Shown: positions 25,866 through 39,920, numbered from the stretch's first letter. The stretch: 64,000 nucleotides of DNA from Lepidurus packardi (GCA_023053545.1 JAKZAN010000006.1:10882351-10946350); one strand, 5' to 3'. Numbers and translations are program-made. The notes: generated by a model not told the origin, from the sequence alone.

Positions 25866-28800
25866 AAATTTGTGTAGAAGTGGCTACGCATTAGTTCTTC
25901 CTCGCCAAGGTTTAAATTACTAGATTAGCCATTTTAGTCAACATTGTAGTCGTTTAATAGAAAAAAAACGGTTCTAATTTACTGGGTCCTCATTAAGTTT
26001 TTTACTTAAGTACCACTTCTGTGTAGGTTTAAGTTGGCAAGCGGCGAGTCGCATTGTAACTCTTGTTTTCAGCATCATTGAATGCACTCTTTTTACGCGT
26101 TTCTTTCCCAAGATGACAGCATGCCAGTGACTTGTAAAAGAGCGTTTAGTGAGATCTACTTGTTCAGCTGCTAATTCCCTGGACGACCTTGATAAACTTC
26201 ATAAGGCAGCTAGAGCTCTCAGAGCTATTTGAAAATTCCCATATTTCCTAGCAAGGATTCCGGCATCGCGAAGAAAATTCAAGAAAAGAAAAGGCAAAGC
26301 AAGCTCTTTATTCACACAGGGTACTAGGGCTTTCCCATTGTATTCGCCGGAACTTTTATGTTTCACGAAAGCAGCATACGCTGCTCTTTTTTTAGCTCCT
26401 CAGTCGAAAATCCCAGGCCGGTTTTCCTCTGTCTTCGCGATGAAAAGAGAAGCGAGTAAAAACACACTAGTCCCACATTTCCTTCATGACAGCTTATTAG
26501 TCAAAACAACTTGTCGGATCACATCATTAAGACGCACCAAGTTAATCCCATGGCGTTGCACGTTTTAAAGCACATAGCTCCCTCATCCAAAAAAAAGTTA
26601 AATAATAATAATAGAGGAAGAAAAAACTTTTGGCTGTCAGGTGCATGAAAACTCTTGACACTCCAGACTGTTAAGCTAAGAAAACACCATTTATGGAGTC
26701 AAGAACTCAAACTTCCATGCACGATCACGTCTAACTTTTAAAACTCGCATTCTTTCTCTCCTTAGGTTGTTTCGTTTCCTTTCTTTCCCCTTAAATAAGA
26801 AATTAACTTCTGTTACAGCGGTCAAATCACATGCACTGAATTCCGAATGTGAACCGCACCCTACTGCACAGAAAAGACTTTTTTTACTCAAAAAAGTAGA
26901 ATAAGGAGAAGAAAAATAAGAAAAACTCGGGTTTATCCTCTCAAGTTAGGATCTAAAAGAGTGCATTCCTATGGAAATCGAGCGTGTCCAATCGTCCTCG
27001 AGTCGCTCAATTCAGTTGAGCCCCATGGATAGCGAAAAGTGCACATCCATAAAGGACTTGGAATCTTTCGGCCGGCTTCCCTTCAAGCTAATTGAGGATG
27101 AATATAAAAAGGGGCGCGAGGGACGACATCACACCTGGGAGGAAGAGGTTTCTGGAACTGGGCTCTCCCAAATTGTATGCAGGTGAAAGGGCTTTTTCGT
27201 GAATAAAGCTCAGCAGCCAGCCGGTCGGGGTTCAGATCCCTAAAGGCTCTAATGCTCTTGTATTCCATTCGTTTTATGGGTTTCCCTGGTGGATTTCAAC
27301 TTGCTTGGTGCACTGTATTCATTTTTTTGTCGGAAAATGGACAAAGTTTTGGGGGAGACCCCCCACTTCTACCATGTATAATGCCCGAGAAACAACTTTG
27401 GCACCTGTATAACACCTGGGATTCATTCTCCCTTGTCGGATTGTTCACACCTGGCTCACCTTTTCAGTTACCCACATTCCAAGAGGAATGTACTACCTTT
27501 TTCATCAAGAAAACTTGCTCTCTTTAAGGCTCAGGGGAAACCTGTGTAGTAACCATAAAAGTGGGCGACAACAGCAATCAAGTGTAACTTCAAAGTTGAA
27601 GCTTAGACAGAGCAAAGACTTGACGACGGAACGATAAAATAAAAATAATTTTACAATTTGGACACCGTTGGGATCATTCTCCTATAACGAACGGCACGTT
27701 TGGCTTTATTGGGTAAAACATTCCAAAGAAATTTGATAGGAAATATGGAATATACTAAGCATCAAAATAAGGGTACAGTTTTGGAGCATTGGATATGAGT
27801 AGTTGAATAGTTTGTTGTTTTTTGGAGGCTGAGCTAAGGGAATTTATTTCCTGTTCAGACCTATATTTGCACCCATTTTCTGCATTTTTTTTCTTTACCT
27901 TTGGTCTTGGTACATGACGAGTAGATGATTAATGTGATCATGTGATCGATGCCGGTGATGAGGGAAGTCCTGGCAAGACGCAGGCGAGAAACTATCACAG
28001 AACCAAGTTCGGTCTCCCTAGGAAATTAGCATAGATCAGTCATTTCCTACTTGTGAACCAGAGAAGAGAAAACTGAAGAAAAAGGAAGAAGGGAAGACCT
28101 GAACAAGAGCTCGCTGGGCAGCACTGAAGGCAATAGAATTGGCGGTAGTACGATCTCGGATTGCCTATGAGAAATATTCATCGCATCAAATCGAATTGAT
28201 TCTGTCTGTTAAGGATACCTTAAGTTGACACTAGATAAGAGGGTAGTCGGACGTCATTATTACGCAAGAGGGAAGTCCAATGAAACGGAGGTGTAATATA
28301 AACGTTTCCTCCTTTAATTTGCTAACCTGGTCGCTTTGGAATGGGTGCTGAAAATTCTCTTTGCTGTCATAATGTCTTTGAGGTTCAGCTGCAAGTTAGC
28401 GACTTCGGGAGCTTGATCCGAATGTTAACTAAATTGAGAATTTAGATACACTTGTGTTGTTCAAGCTAGTATTTCTAGCTTCATTTAGTAAAACATTTCA
28501 ATGGTCGTAGACTATTTTCATTTAATTGTTATAAGCATTCATGCGCATTTTCTTTCAAATTCGAGTGGTCGAAATGGACTCCGGCGTAGCTTATCGCACG
28601 AATAAGTCTTATGGCAATCAAAGACATTTTATATTCGAGGTCCCATCATGTCTGCAATCTTCTTAGAGTTAAAGTCATCATTGGAACATGTAGCTCAAGA
28701 GAAATAGATTCAAGCGTAGGGATGCCTTTTTTTTGTAGCAAAAGCTTTGATCTATAAGATGTAATTTCTTTCCAATTGCGGTTTAAACCTTTGACTAGAA

Positions 28801-30896
28801 GGAGTTCTGAACGAAAAACGGGATATGGAAGGCTACATTACTTTCAACATTACGGAAGGATCTAATATAACGTCAGAAATTGATCATGGCAAGTTCATTG
28901 TTTAATATAAATCCTCAATCAAATTGGCTCTTTTTCGTATCACGTAGAATATTTTAATTATTGTTCAATTAAAATTCAAGGCGGTTAGCATGGGGAATTT
29001 GGGAACAATTTTTCCTTAAAACTAGCACATTTAATAAGAAAAACTCTTTGACAGTTAGCATAGTAACATTAGTGCACAACCAATCCATCTTTTTTTGAAT
29101 CAATAACAGATTACTAATATGCAAATTAAATTTGCAAATATGTGAAATATGGTACTTAAAAATGTGTCCTTTGCTTGTGCAGAACCTGCTAAAAAAAGAA
29201 AAATATATGTTTTAGATTACTTTCAAATCTGGCGTGACAAGCCTAATGTTCTACGACTTGATTTGGGACATTGTGCTGCTACATCAAACTGTTGTAGCAA
29301 GTTGTCCTTTTCAGAAGCAGAGCAAACGTAAAAACTTTGCCGGCAATTAGCTAAGTGTTTCTTTTTTCACTTTCTTACGCAAGGCTTTCACAAAACAATA
29401 ACAAACATGAGTGCCATCTGTGTCTGTTTCGCGACAATAAACTAATGTTACGGGAATATGGGAGCCTAAATGCCTGATGTTAAATATTGTGTGTGTAGTC
29501 GTTTAGTTGCTGAGTCCTGCAAATATAATAGCGTCTACCTATATTTAATCAGTAACTATACGTTAAATTATCACCAAGTTACCAGTGTTTGGGAATGACC
29601 CAAAAAGGCACCCGCAGGTAATGAGCCCATAATGCTACTTCAATCTTCGTTACCATAATATAACAGTCAAATAACGTTATTGTAGCACAGTTTCTCTTCA
29701 TCGTCTATTTATAAGATAACTCGGTTAACATAATTGTAAAGGTATATTGTTGGTAATAGATTTAAAAAAATGCAGCACGCCGTTACTCTGCCTTGCTGTA
29801 ATCTGCATAATCCAAGACTGGTCCTCTCTTCTTTCTATGCAAGACTGGCGGCCGTTCAGGTCCCGGGCCATTATCCCGGCTACAGCGATGGGTGACAAAT
29901 GGTCTTGTATTCCCTGTCAACTGTTGCGTAATGCAACGGTTTGGGTGATGGGCACACTACACATCCTACGACACTGCTAAATTCCGACCCTCGACGAGTA
30001 TCCCGCTTGCCCAATTTCAGATTCAAGGGATCTCTTTTGCCGTTCCCCGGTTATAGAAAATCCCCGGAGTTAAAACAACATAAAAAAACGACATCAAGCC
30101 CCCTTCCTCCCCCCTTTAAATAAAATAAAAACTTCTCTGTTGTCCCGTCCTCGAGGCCGCATTTTTCGGAGACCGAGGAGGACCACGGGACGCAGCCAAG
30201 GGATTTCACGAGCTTGTCCAGCTAAAGTTCTTTGAAAAAAGAAGAAAAGAAAAAAGTCTCCGTCTTCTTCCTCTCTTACTTACTCTCCTGCCTTGCTCCA
30301 GCCTCTCTATCTTCTACTTCGCTCTCGAACTCAAAGAGCCCCGGGTTCTCCACGAGCAACTGGTCAGTATCTGTCGTCACAGCCAAGACGAAGCATCTCG
30401 ATCGGGGGTTCTCTGTGCTTTTAAGAAACAGCTTACCTGGACAACTTCTTGCAGAGTTTTAAGAGCGTCGTAATTTTCAATTTAGGATTTTCATTCTAAC
30501 ACTTCTGATATCGAATAATTTTAAGCGAATAATTTGATTCAGTGGCATGTGATGGTGATCAGCCAGATTAGGAGCTTAGAATGTAGTTATGTCGTGGTTA
30601 TTACTACGGTACAGTCGCCACTTGAGCCTGGACTTGGATCTGCATAGTGAGTCCAGGAAGAGAAGACGAGGTGAAGTGTGTGGAGTTTACTGTGTCATTG
30701 AGCGAGTGCGTTTTGGCTGCTGGGGAGAAAACTGTTGACTTTTTAAGGGGGGTCAGTTTTAGGATTTCTTTGCAAGTTTTGGGGGATGCTAAATGGTGAT
30801 GAACGAGTGACATATGTGGTCTATTTGCCGAAGCCAAATTTGCCTCTTTGTCTTTTACTTAACGTTTTCGGGCCCATGTGTGTATGTGCTACCCAA
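25866..30896. other. Intergenic region between MED27 and the SMOC-like gene
   Basis: No supported coding exon is seen in these 5 kb. It contains copy B of repeat family R1 and many short unconvincing open frames. The last 700 bases may include the promoter and 5' untranslated region of the SMOC-like gene. A pyrimidine-rich stretch lies near 30250-30360, but I cannot place the transcription start. Confidence 0.5.
29255..29440 (-). repeat. Interspersed repeat family R1, copy B
   Basis: Copy B shares with copy C (54640-54825) the blocks GCCGGCAATTAGCTA, CAAGGCTTT and CAATAACAAACAT, followed by GTGCCATCTGTG and CTGTTTCGC. Copy A is the inverted, more diverged relative. B and C are the closest pair. 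Confidence 0.7.
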
Positions 30897-33800
30897 ATGG
30901 ATCCCCGATTGTGGCTATTCTGCTGCCTCACCTTGGGGAGCTTCCTCGTGCAGTCGGCACATCTCCCATTAGTCGAAAAGGTCCGTAGACCATCTTTTTT
31001 ATGCTTGTCTAATTTTTTTTTTCTGAGAAAATTGCGGAGTATGTTGATGAATTTTATTTTGGTCTGAGTTGGAATTGAAATGTTGTAAGAGTTATGATTG
31101 ATTGCAGGCTTCCGACAGCTCTTATTCAGTCGTTGCAATGCTTATGACCAACATGCCTGGTTGAGATTTTTTAAAAATGAAAGGAAAAGACAAAGACTTG
31201 TGTTCTTAGGTATACAGTACGGACCAAGGTTTATTACTGTGCTTGGGAATTATTGTTCTAGTAGCCTTTGCTAGGGTAACGTCAGACGTAAACGTGACAT
31301 CTAGTGTGACGTAGCATAAGCAAATTTGTGTTGATATTTATTTTCCTAGGAATTTGGGTTGGAAAAGCCGTTTGAATAAGTAACAAGTTTTCCCTATTGT
31401 GCTCACATGTTATTATAAGACGAGCGAAAAGAAGAGCGAACAAAAAGCATCAATTTTGTGTTTCAGACTAATGTTAAGTTTCCTCGCCAGTATCGCCATT
31501 AGGACTTGCGATCGAACTTGTGACTGACATGTCTACTTAAACTTTAAAGGGTATAAAAGGGTATAAAAGGGTTAAAGGGTATGATACATGTAAAAAGGAA
31601 GTTGTTCCACACATGTAGTGTCATGTCGCAATGTTTGTGGTCCTGTTATTTTAATACTGACAGCTTTCTGATTCTTATTAAGCCGATTGTTTGTTTTAAC
31701 CTTCATGTTGACGTCACCGTTTTTTTTGAGGGCGAATAATATTGGCACTGACTTCCAGACCTGACGAAAGGAATGACTGGCAATACAAGGAACTTTTTTT
31801 TTAGCTTTTCCTTAACTGCAGTTAAGGAACACTGAGGAAAGCATGCTCGAAAATGTCATTGTTGCTCCCGCCCATATGCACGCCTCTAGAAACCTGAGAA
31901 AATTCATTATCGCAGCCGCTTTGTGGTCGAGAAGAATGGTCTTCCGAGTTCTTTGACACAGGGTCTTGGGCCTAAGGGATAAAACGGAGGGTGGTTTTCC
32001 TGTAGTTTGACACTCACTTTGACGCCATGCAGTCTGGTCCGGGTCAAATTGGGGGTAGGCTGGTAGGGATAAGGGTAGAGAGTAAGGGAAATTCCTTTGG
32101 GATAGGGAAGACAAAACTCATTTTGCTTTTCCCTCCCCTTTTATCGCTCAAGATGGGTCGGTTTACCTCTGGTGTCCCTTCACTCCCATTTTTCCGCGGT
32201 TAAAAGACACCTGCACAGTTCTTGGAGTTTGGAAGAAGATGGAAAAGACGTTGGTTCTATGCAAAATAGTTCGGTTTCACCCCCTGTTGGAGGGAACTGA
32301 CCAGAATTCCAGGCGTGTTGTGGGACTTCTTTCAGGGGGGTTTGCTTGCCAGTTTTATGAACGGGGTAGATATAGACCACCTAGGAATGTTGCTTCCATT
32401 ACAGTGAGCATGTACAATTCGTGGCTTGATGGACGTTGCGTGCACACGAGGATGACATGGATGAATTGAGAGACGATTGGAGTTTAGTTGTAACAGAGCA
32501 ACGACGGTACTTCCATTGTCTGAAGTAATTGTGCGCGCATCGTTTCACTTGACACATTGTCGTCTTTCAAGTGTGTTCGAGACAATACGTAAATTCAGTA
32601 GACTTTTTTGTTGGCTTCTGAACTGTCAAGTTTTATTTTCCGCTGTCGTCAAGAACACAAGCTGCGTGCGAGGAAAATTAATGAAGGCACCAGACAAAAG
32701 CAAAATAAAAATTACCCTCGAGTCACACGTCCAGTCCAAATGGCACCTTTAAACGTCACCCAGACCTTATCTGAATATTAATTGGAGCTAACCTAAGCGG
32801 TTACGATACCTTTTTTAACGTTTTCCAGTGTGTTTCTAACTGTCAAAACTTGCGTCCTGACTTAGCTAATTAATCACTTATTAGTGAATGTGGGGTCTTT
32901 TAATTGAAAAACGACGAAAAGCAGGTTAGATATGATCACAAACAGTGGTATATTTCTAAGCAATAAGTTACCTTTTTTTTAAAGAAAGCTATTTAAAAAA
33001 ATATGGCGGGGAAGGGCCAGGGTCCTGGTGACCAAGGTCTTTTATCAAAGCCTGCGATTGTTAAGGACCCAAACTTGTTTTCTTTGGTTCCAGTGATGCC
33101 TAGCTTATCGTTTGATTCCATTAGAGAAAAAGGTTTTCTTTTTTTCCTTTTTTTGGAAGGGGGGTGTAAATGTACCTGAGATGTGGTGCGGATCACAGCA
33201 GCCAGTCGTCAGGTTTATGTAAATAGGATACACCTAGCCTTCCTCGACCGAGATGGGTCCCATGTTTTGCTATTGTTTTGCATTCGCCTTCTTTCCTGGC
33301 AGCATTCTAACTAGTTACTTACTGTCACCAAAGGCGCCAGACACTTGACATTGCACTTCTTGTGAACGGAACAACGCTTTTGGCTTTCATTGTTACGGCT
33401 TGTTTCTGGGAGCTTTGAGGTCTGACCTCATTTCACTACTCTTGCACTCTTCTTGCCATCAAAGAAATAATTAACCTTATTACTTCTGAAATCGGAATTC
33501 AAATTAGTTTAATATTTTAATTAATTTATACTATTTTGCTATTCCTGTTTATGTTACTGTTGCCGGTTATAATCAAGGATTCGCTTATATTAACGAGAAT
33601 TTTGATTTAGCTTGAAAGCTACCTTACAAGATACAAAAATTATTTTCATAATAAGTCTATTTTTATTTACATGTGTATTTGGAAACTTTTTAATGTTGTC
33701 AGATGTCAGCCAAAGACGGAAATTTTTGTTGCTTTTTTTAATAAAAAAAGTTTGGCACCGGAAATGATTAATGAGTTATTGTACATGTTGCACAATGCAC

Positions 33801-35420
33801 GCGTGCGAGGAATAGAGGCAGACAGGAAGTAATCGGATCTTTTTTCAGGCCAGTGTGAGCCGACTCGACAGGATGTCGCGATTATCGAATAATCAGTATT
33901 GCTAGCGGATGGGAAATTCAATCGCGGTGAATCCTTTATCTTTAGGAGGAGCAAAAAAGTAAAGAGCGGTGGGTTTAAAATTTATGACGTCAATCGAATG
34001 GACATAGAGGAAGCTTTTGCAAAAAAGTAATAACATTAGGGGAAGGTGTGAGGGAGGCTTCCAACCGGAATCCGCCTACACGCCGCCAAAATGTTTGCCT
34101 TTTTCTAATACCCTGGTCGGGCCCAGTGGTACCTGGAAAGAACATGAAATGCACGACGATCGTTAAAATGAACACATGACACATCGATGACCCAGCAGGA
34201 ACCTTGCGATGAAGAAATGTTCTAAAAATGACGTCATATTTCTATTGTTTAAAGCGTATGTATATCTTTCTCTAATGTGTTGTGTGTGTTTTTTTTTCAC
34301 CTTTTTTAGCCTTTGCACATGATGGCGGCAGAATGTACTACGCTACTGCACCAGTGTGGAGAAGAACTGAACCTATCCGGACCTTCATTAACCATGGTGG
34401 GTATGGTAGCTGTCAGCGAGCCGGCATTCCCACCGTCCCCAGCCCCAGAATCGGGCCTCTTTGCATCGGAATCTCCGACGAAAGCTTCAACCGTAGCCTT
34501 CGCAGCCAGTTCCACCATTGACCCTGAGCAAATGGAACCGGTGTGTGGTTCCGACGGACGCACATATAGCTCAAGATGTGAATTGCAACGAGCGAGGTGT
34601 GAGGGCCACCCTGTTCGCGTCAAACACCGAGGAACGTGCCATGGTAAAGTCGCGTTTCGCTTTCATGCGTCATGTAAATTGCAAAGTCCAGGATTTTTGG
34701 TACGAAGTAAAGAGACACAACTCATGATTTACCTTAGCGTGATAGTCACGGTTTATATAAAGCTCCAGTACATGAAAGAAGAATGTGTGCTACCTCGTCT
34801 AACTTTGAAGAAAAGAACCAATTATTGAGGATAATAGTGTCTGAGAAGCGTTTTGCTTTTCAAGGAGCTCCCTTTTGCTTTTGGCTTCTTTGGAGTGTAC
34901 GAGTCTTGTCGTTCCCCAACACCAACACGCTCAAATACTCGCTCGTCACGAATTCAAGTAGCACGTTGTACTTTCTCAAAGGACGTGGAAAGAAAAGGCT
35001 TGTATAGATTTAAGAAAAAAAAGTTTAGAATCGACAAGTTAGCAAGTCTTGAGGTATACACAACTATTCCATGCGGTGGAAAAGGTGAAAGATAAAAAGG
35101 GACACAATTAGTCCAAGACCTCCCACGAGATAACCAAAGCTATTGCTCTGCATCTCCCAGACTGATGAGCGCTTTATATGAACAATTGGGACTCGGAAGC
35201 TTTTCGAATGCTCCTAAATGACCTTCACGACCTAGAGTTGATTAACACAAAAATCTTTAAAAAAAAAAATAATAAAAAAAATAGCGTCAGTCACTCAAAG
35301 GTTTCTACAAAAAAGAAAGTCTAGCTCCGAACTCATTTTTTCTTTATTTTCTTTGAAAACCATCCAGTTTAACTGGCGAAGCAGTTGTTCAGAGACACAC
35401 TTGAAAACGTCTTTCTCAAA

Positions 35421-35498
<78 letters not shown>

Positions 35499-38400
35499 AA
35501 GTCAAAACGCTAATATTTCTCTAACAGATGGAAACTGAGATTATCTTGTTGATTTGGTTCTTTACTTTATTTTCTAATGTGCTGGCTTGTTTGCCATGAA
35601 TGCAAAAAAACGTATCTAGCCAAGAATCTCTGTTCTAGCTTGCAGGGAATATCCACAGTATATAGGTTTGGCGGCAGTTAAAAGCCCGGAAATCTCTCCT
35701 AGATTGTAAAAGTCGACCCGGCTGGACCCGCCAAAAATTGTAGATAATTGTGGTAAATGTCTTATGCGTATAGACCAAGCGCTGTTTGGCCTCACAGCTT
35801 CATTAGTATGCAACGAACGCAAGCAGGCTTACAAGTCTGCCGCAGCAGACTGGACTCGGTAATTAATTGGCATTTCCTGGGGACCGAGATGCTGTGGACC
35901 ACTGAGCCAACTTGGGGATCCTAAAAGAGAAAGAAGCCAACGTTGGCGTGACAAAGTGTTATAGTCGAAAAAATGCCATTGCTATTTTTTTACCCATTCC
36001 GATATTAGGACGTATACTTTGGTATGTGTATACTAATTTGTCTGCCTTTCACCTTTTTTTCCTATTATATACCACTTTAGGCCGAAGCCTATTACTGAAG
36101 TTAGAGTAATAAGTTATTCTTATGTTTATGATAATGTTAATTTTCTTTTTGTTTCTTCACAGGAGAAGAAAAACGGTGCTGGTCTGAGAGACGTGTCGCC
36201 TTGAAGACGGCCAAACGACACCAGGAACAGCAAGGGTTGAGGTCAGGTCCCAGCCGAAGTAGCAGTAGCAACAGCAGCAATAGTAGTAGTAATGTAGGCG
36301 TGGCTGGCCAGCAAACTTTTATTCCCGAGTGTGCCGAAGATGGTCGCTTTGCGGAAGTGCAGTGTCATCTGGGAACGGGCTATTGTTGGTGTGTGACTCC
36401 TGACGGCAAACCCATTCCTGGCTTTTCTAGTCGTCACAAGAAGCCCGACTGCAAGCGAAAAAGTGAGCTAAGGCATCAAGTGTTTCCTTTACCGTACGGC
36501 TGCCGCCAGTATCTTTCTTTGACTCTTTGTTGACCTTTCAAAAATCGTTAAAGATCTCCTAAAACCCGATATTAACATTGCAGCGCAAGTCTTTAAAGAC
36601 TTACGCCGCAGCCAAATTAAAAACACCCGATCTCATAAAGAGAGACGAAGGAAACTGCTTCAGTTTTCCCTGCCTTCAAGGAAGTTCAAAAATTGACTTA
36701 GTCCAAATTGAAAATTAAATTTCGGATATGAAAGAGGCGACTTTCAACATTAGAAAAATTGGACGTTCAAACTATTCTATTGCTCTTAAGCAATTCAGTT
36801 TCCCATACAAGTAGCTTTCCGTTGCCGCTTTTCATGCAATGAATGGCTGAGTAACGAATTACTTTTGATGAGAAGTAGCAAAAGTTATCAAAGCCCGAAA
36901 TTGCTCTTTCTGCTACCATATGGAATTCAAAATGGTAACTTACCCATTTAGCTCCCAATAGTGTAACCATAAAACAATCATAACGGGATGAGAAGCAGTT
37001 GACGATCGAATCTTATGATCAAGGAGTCAAAAAAAGGGATGAAATCGGTGATGGCGAATACGGCTTTTGATCATTGAGTGGTGACATACTTGTTCTTGTT
37101 TCAATTTACAGACAGTCCGAATCGGCGCTCTCCTACGAAAGCGAAACACCCACGCAAAGGTAAAACTAAATAAAATAAGAGAGGAACAAGTTAAGCTATA
37201 CAGAAGCTGTTTGACGTGTTTTGTCATGTTTCTCATGGCGGCCGCCGGACTGGAGTGTTGCATGTAATGAAATCTTTTATGGGATCGTGTTAGACAAGCG
37301 TTATTTCGTAGGGTTCTTAAAAAATTGCTGACGAGACGTTGTTGTTGGTCCGCTGGCTTCTCACTGTTTCTCATTTGCATGGATTAGAAGAAAAACTTAC
37401 CGATGAATTCTAAGGGGGGGGGGGGGAGATGAGGTCATGGGTTTTTTTATTTTATTTTATTTAAATGATAGATGGCGGAGGGTGATGTATATTGACAAGC
37501 ATTTGCAAGGCTATTATGTGAATTTTTCTACGCTGGTTTATCCCTTAGTACTAAATTACTTTTATGACACGCGTAGGTTGCTCACCCAGTGACAGAGCTT
37601 CGTTTAATGCCAACCTGTTGAGGATCTTTACCACGGAACATAATCGTTCACCCACCCCTGCAACCAGGCCCGGTAAGTTTGTGATCTTTCCATTTTCGAA
37701 AGTTCTCTAACGCTAACAATGAACAAAAATCTTATAAATTTTTGACAAATTTCAATAATCTTCTATAAAACGTTGTTTTCTCCGCTTGGCAGATCATTCC
37801 GCCCCTGATTCGTTCTTGGATACGCTAGACAGGCGTATAATTACCTGGAAGTTTGATCAGCTGGACTTCAACAGCGACGGGCAGCTGAATCGCAGAGAAT
37901 TTAAAGTGTTGCGACGGATAGTTCGCAAGTTAGTTCGGCCACGCCGTTGCACAAAGAATTTTCCACGCTACTGCGACACGGACCAAGATCGCAAGATATC
38001 CGAATCCGAATGGTTTTCATGTTTAGGCATCGATATAAATAGTAAGTACACTTTCTTGCATGACTTCAAACATTGTGACACAAACATTCCTTTGGATTTT
38101 AGTTGTTATGCATTTGTGATCATTTGTGATTCCATTGATTATGACTTTGGGTTCCCGAGCTCATCAAGGATCGGGAATGCATCGGAATCCAGAGCTGGAA
38201 CGAAGTTCTTTGATATCAATGAACTGTTCCCTAATTTGTACTTAATCCTTTATAACTTTGGGATTTTCGTGTCGCAATTATCTTCGAGTTTGTTTCGCGA
38301 GCTGGGACGCAGGTTGGCTTGTTTATTTTTTCGTGTTAGTTTTTTTTCTTTATATGTGTTGGTGAGCTCTAGTTCGTTTAGGGCGGTCTGCCAAGTACCC

Positions 38401-39920
38401 CCTCCCGCCCCCTACTGTTAAGCTTTGGATAACTTTTGGTTATTTATGACTAGTTACATTGCCAGCTTAGCTTGAGCTTGGTTAACTAATGACCAACCAA
38501 CGTACTGGCCTTTTATAATGCGTAGTTTCATTTCGTTTATTCCTGTTTCTGAACTCAGAAGATAGTAGGGAAGAAGCCGATCACCTCGTCAATCTTCGTC
38601 CAGGTACAACAGCTCGTTACTTTTATCCCAAGCTTGGTTACTTGACCCGCGCCATAAATCATCCTTGAAATAATTCTGGAATTTTACGTCCTGGAAATCA
38701 AAAATTTTCTCTCTTTTATTTCTCGCTGGTAGAAACAGATAGCGTGGTATGGAGCAAGCATGTCGTCAACTTACAAGAACTCCCCAGTCCTAAGGAAGAC
38801 GCGGACCAAAACGAGAGTAGGTCAACAATGAAAAAATTCTTGATTTTAGCCCTAACTTTCGTTCTATCGTCTTGAAGCGAATGATTGTGCTTCAGACCGT
38901 CAACAAGCGTTGGATAATATTAACCATGGTTCGCAAGGAATGTACGTCCCGGAGTGTACCCCCGACAACAAATATTTGAAGGTTCAGTGTCACAGTGCAG
39001 GTTGGGATCTCAAATCTACTTTAATGTGAGGAGCTTCGGGTCATTAATATGTGGTTTATTTGTCGTTATTAATTTAGGTTACTGTTGGTGTGCACACGAG
39101 GACACTGGCAAGCCAATTCCGAGTACGTCGGTTCACAATGCGAAACCTAATTGCGACAATTTGCCGACTGTGACTCAACGTCCGGTTCAGCCACAAAAGA
39201 CAGAAGAACATCGCCCGTACGTGCCTCTAACCGCAGAAGAAGCGTGTGGGAAACGGAGGAGCCGTCTACAAAGCGAGTTACTGGACCACTTTTACGAAAA
39301 TATGTCTCCCAAGAACTCGAGCTCGTCGAGAGCTTCAGGATCAGGGTAATTTGCATACGGGTTCGTCCCACTTCATGATTGAGATAACCGAGCGTGTGTT
39401 TTTTCTGTTTGCTTGAAACAGGGCTGCGAGGGGTAGATGGAATGCATCATTGAAGGAACGGGTTGCCAACTGGCAATTTGCGCAGCTAGATACCAACAAG
39501 AACAATGTAGGTTTTGGCGGAATAATTTCAGTGATCGCACTCCAAGCTTTAAATTATGTGTGACTTAGGTCATGGATCGCCATGAGCTACGAGCGCTGCG
39601 CAATCTGGTCAAACGCAGCTCCAAGCTGAGGAAATGTAGCAAAAAGTTACCTGCGTTTTGTGATTCCAATGGCGATAGGAAAATAAGCCCGGACGAATGG
39701 TCACTGTGCCTTGGTTTAGTAAAAGGTATAAAAACCTCAAAGTTTCTCTGGCTCATTTTTGCTTTCTCAAAAAGAAAACCTTCCGGCAAGTGAATCGGTT
39801 TGAAAGTTCTGAAGATGTTTGTTTTTGTATTTAGGCGTGCCACTAATGTCCCCTATAGCTGGCCTTTCATCGGGCAAACGACGAGGACCAAATCCCTTGA
39901 GTACATATTTGAAAGAATAA
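30897..39920 (+). CDS. Secreted SMOC/Pentagone-like modular calcium-binding protein
   Basis: Exons: 30897-30980, 34310-34643, 36163-36462, 37112-37159, 37577-37672, 37793-38041, 38559-38603, 38733-38816, 38878-39000, 39078-39345, 39422-39506, 39569-39725 and 39835-39920, joining to about 652 residues. Exon 1 encodes a signal peptide (MDPRLWLFCCLTLGSFLVQSA). Residues about 105-140 are a Kazal/follistatin-like domain (PVCGSDGRTY). Residues about 170-238 are a thyroglobulin type-1 domain (YCWCVTPDGKPIPG), and about 257-368 a SPARC-type EF-hand module (DFNSDGQLNRREF, DTDQDRKISESEW). A second thyroglobulin domain (YCWCAHEDTGKPIP, about 415-478) and a second EF-hand module (DTNKNNVMDRHEL, DSNGDRKISPDEW) follow. 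This matches SPARC-related modular proteins. In flies the SMOC relative Pentagone/Magu modulates BMP signalling; a similar extracellular role here is inference. The exon 1 donor (GTCCGT) is poor, so exon 1 is the weakest part. Extra small exons in the 3.3 kb first intron are possible. Confidence 0.88.
30981..34309 (+). other. First intron of the SMOC-like gene
   Basis: This is 3.3 kb with no supported exon. It includes a short tandem array (31549-31583, unit near AAGGGTATAA) and several poly-T and poly-A runs. Its length, compared with the short introns elsewhere in this window, would suit regulatory elements, but I see no specific motif. Confidence 0.5.
35421..35495. repeat. Homopolymer run of 75 G
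   Basis: An uninterrupted G75 tract lies in the intron between the Kazal exon and the first thyroglobulin exon of the SMOC-like gene. Long G runs can form stacked G-quadruplexes, and they are also a known sequencing and assembly problem. The length should be regarded as uncertain. Confidence 0.95.
37414..37426. repeat. Homopolymer run of 13 G
   Basis: A short G13 run in a SMOC-gene intron. A similar G13 occurs at 2945-2957. Confidence 0.95.

Noticed and set aside
27205..27245. tRNA B-box-like GGGTTCAGATCCC
   Set aside because: No matching A box, acceptor stem or anticodon arm could be found upstream.
35353..35538. Poly-Gly ORF
   Set aside because: It is the translation of the G75 homopolymer and has no flanking coding support.
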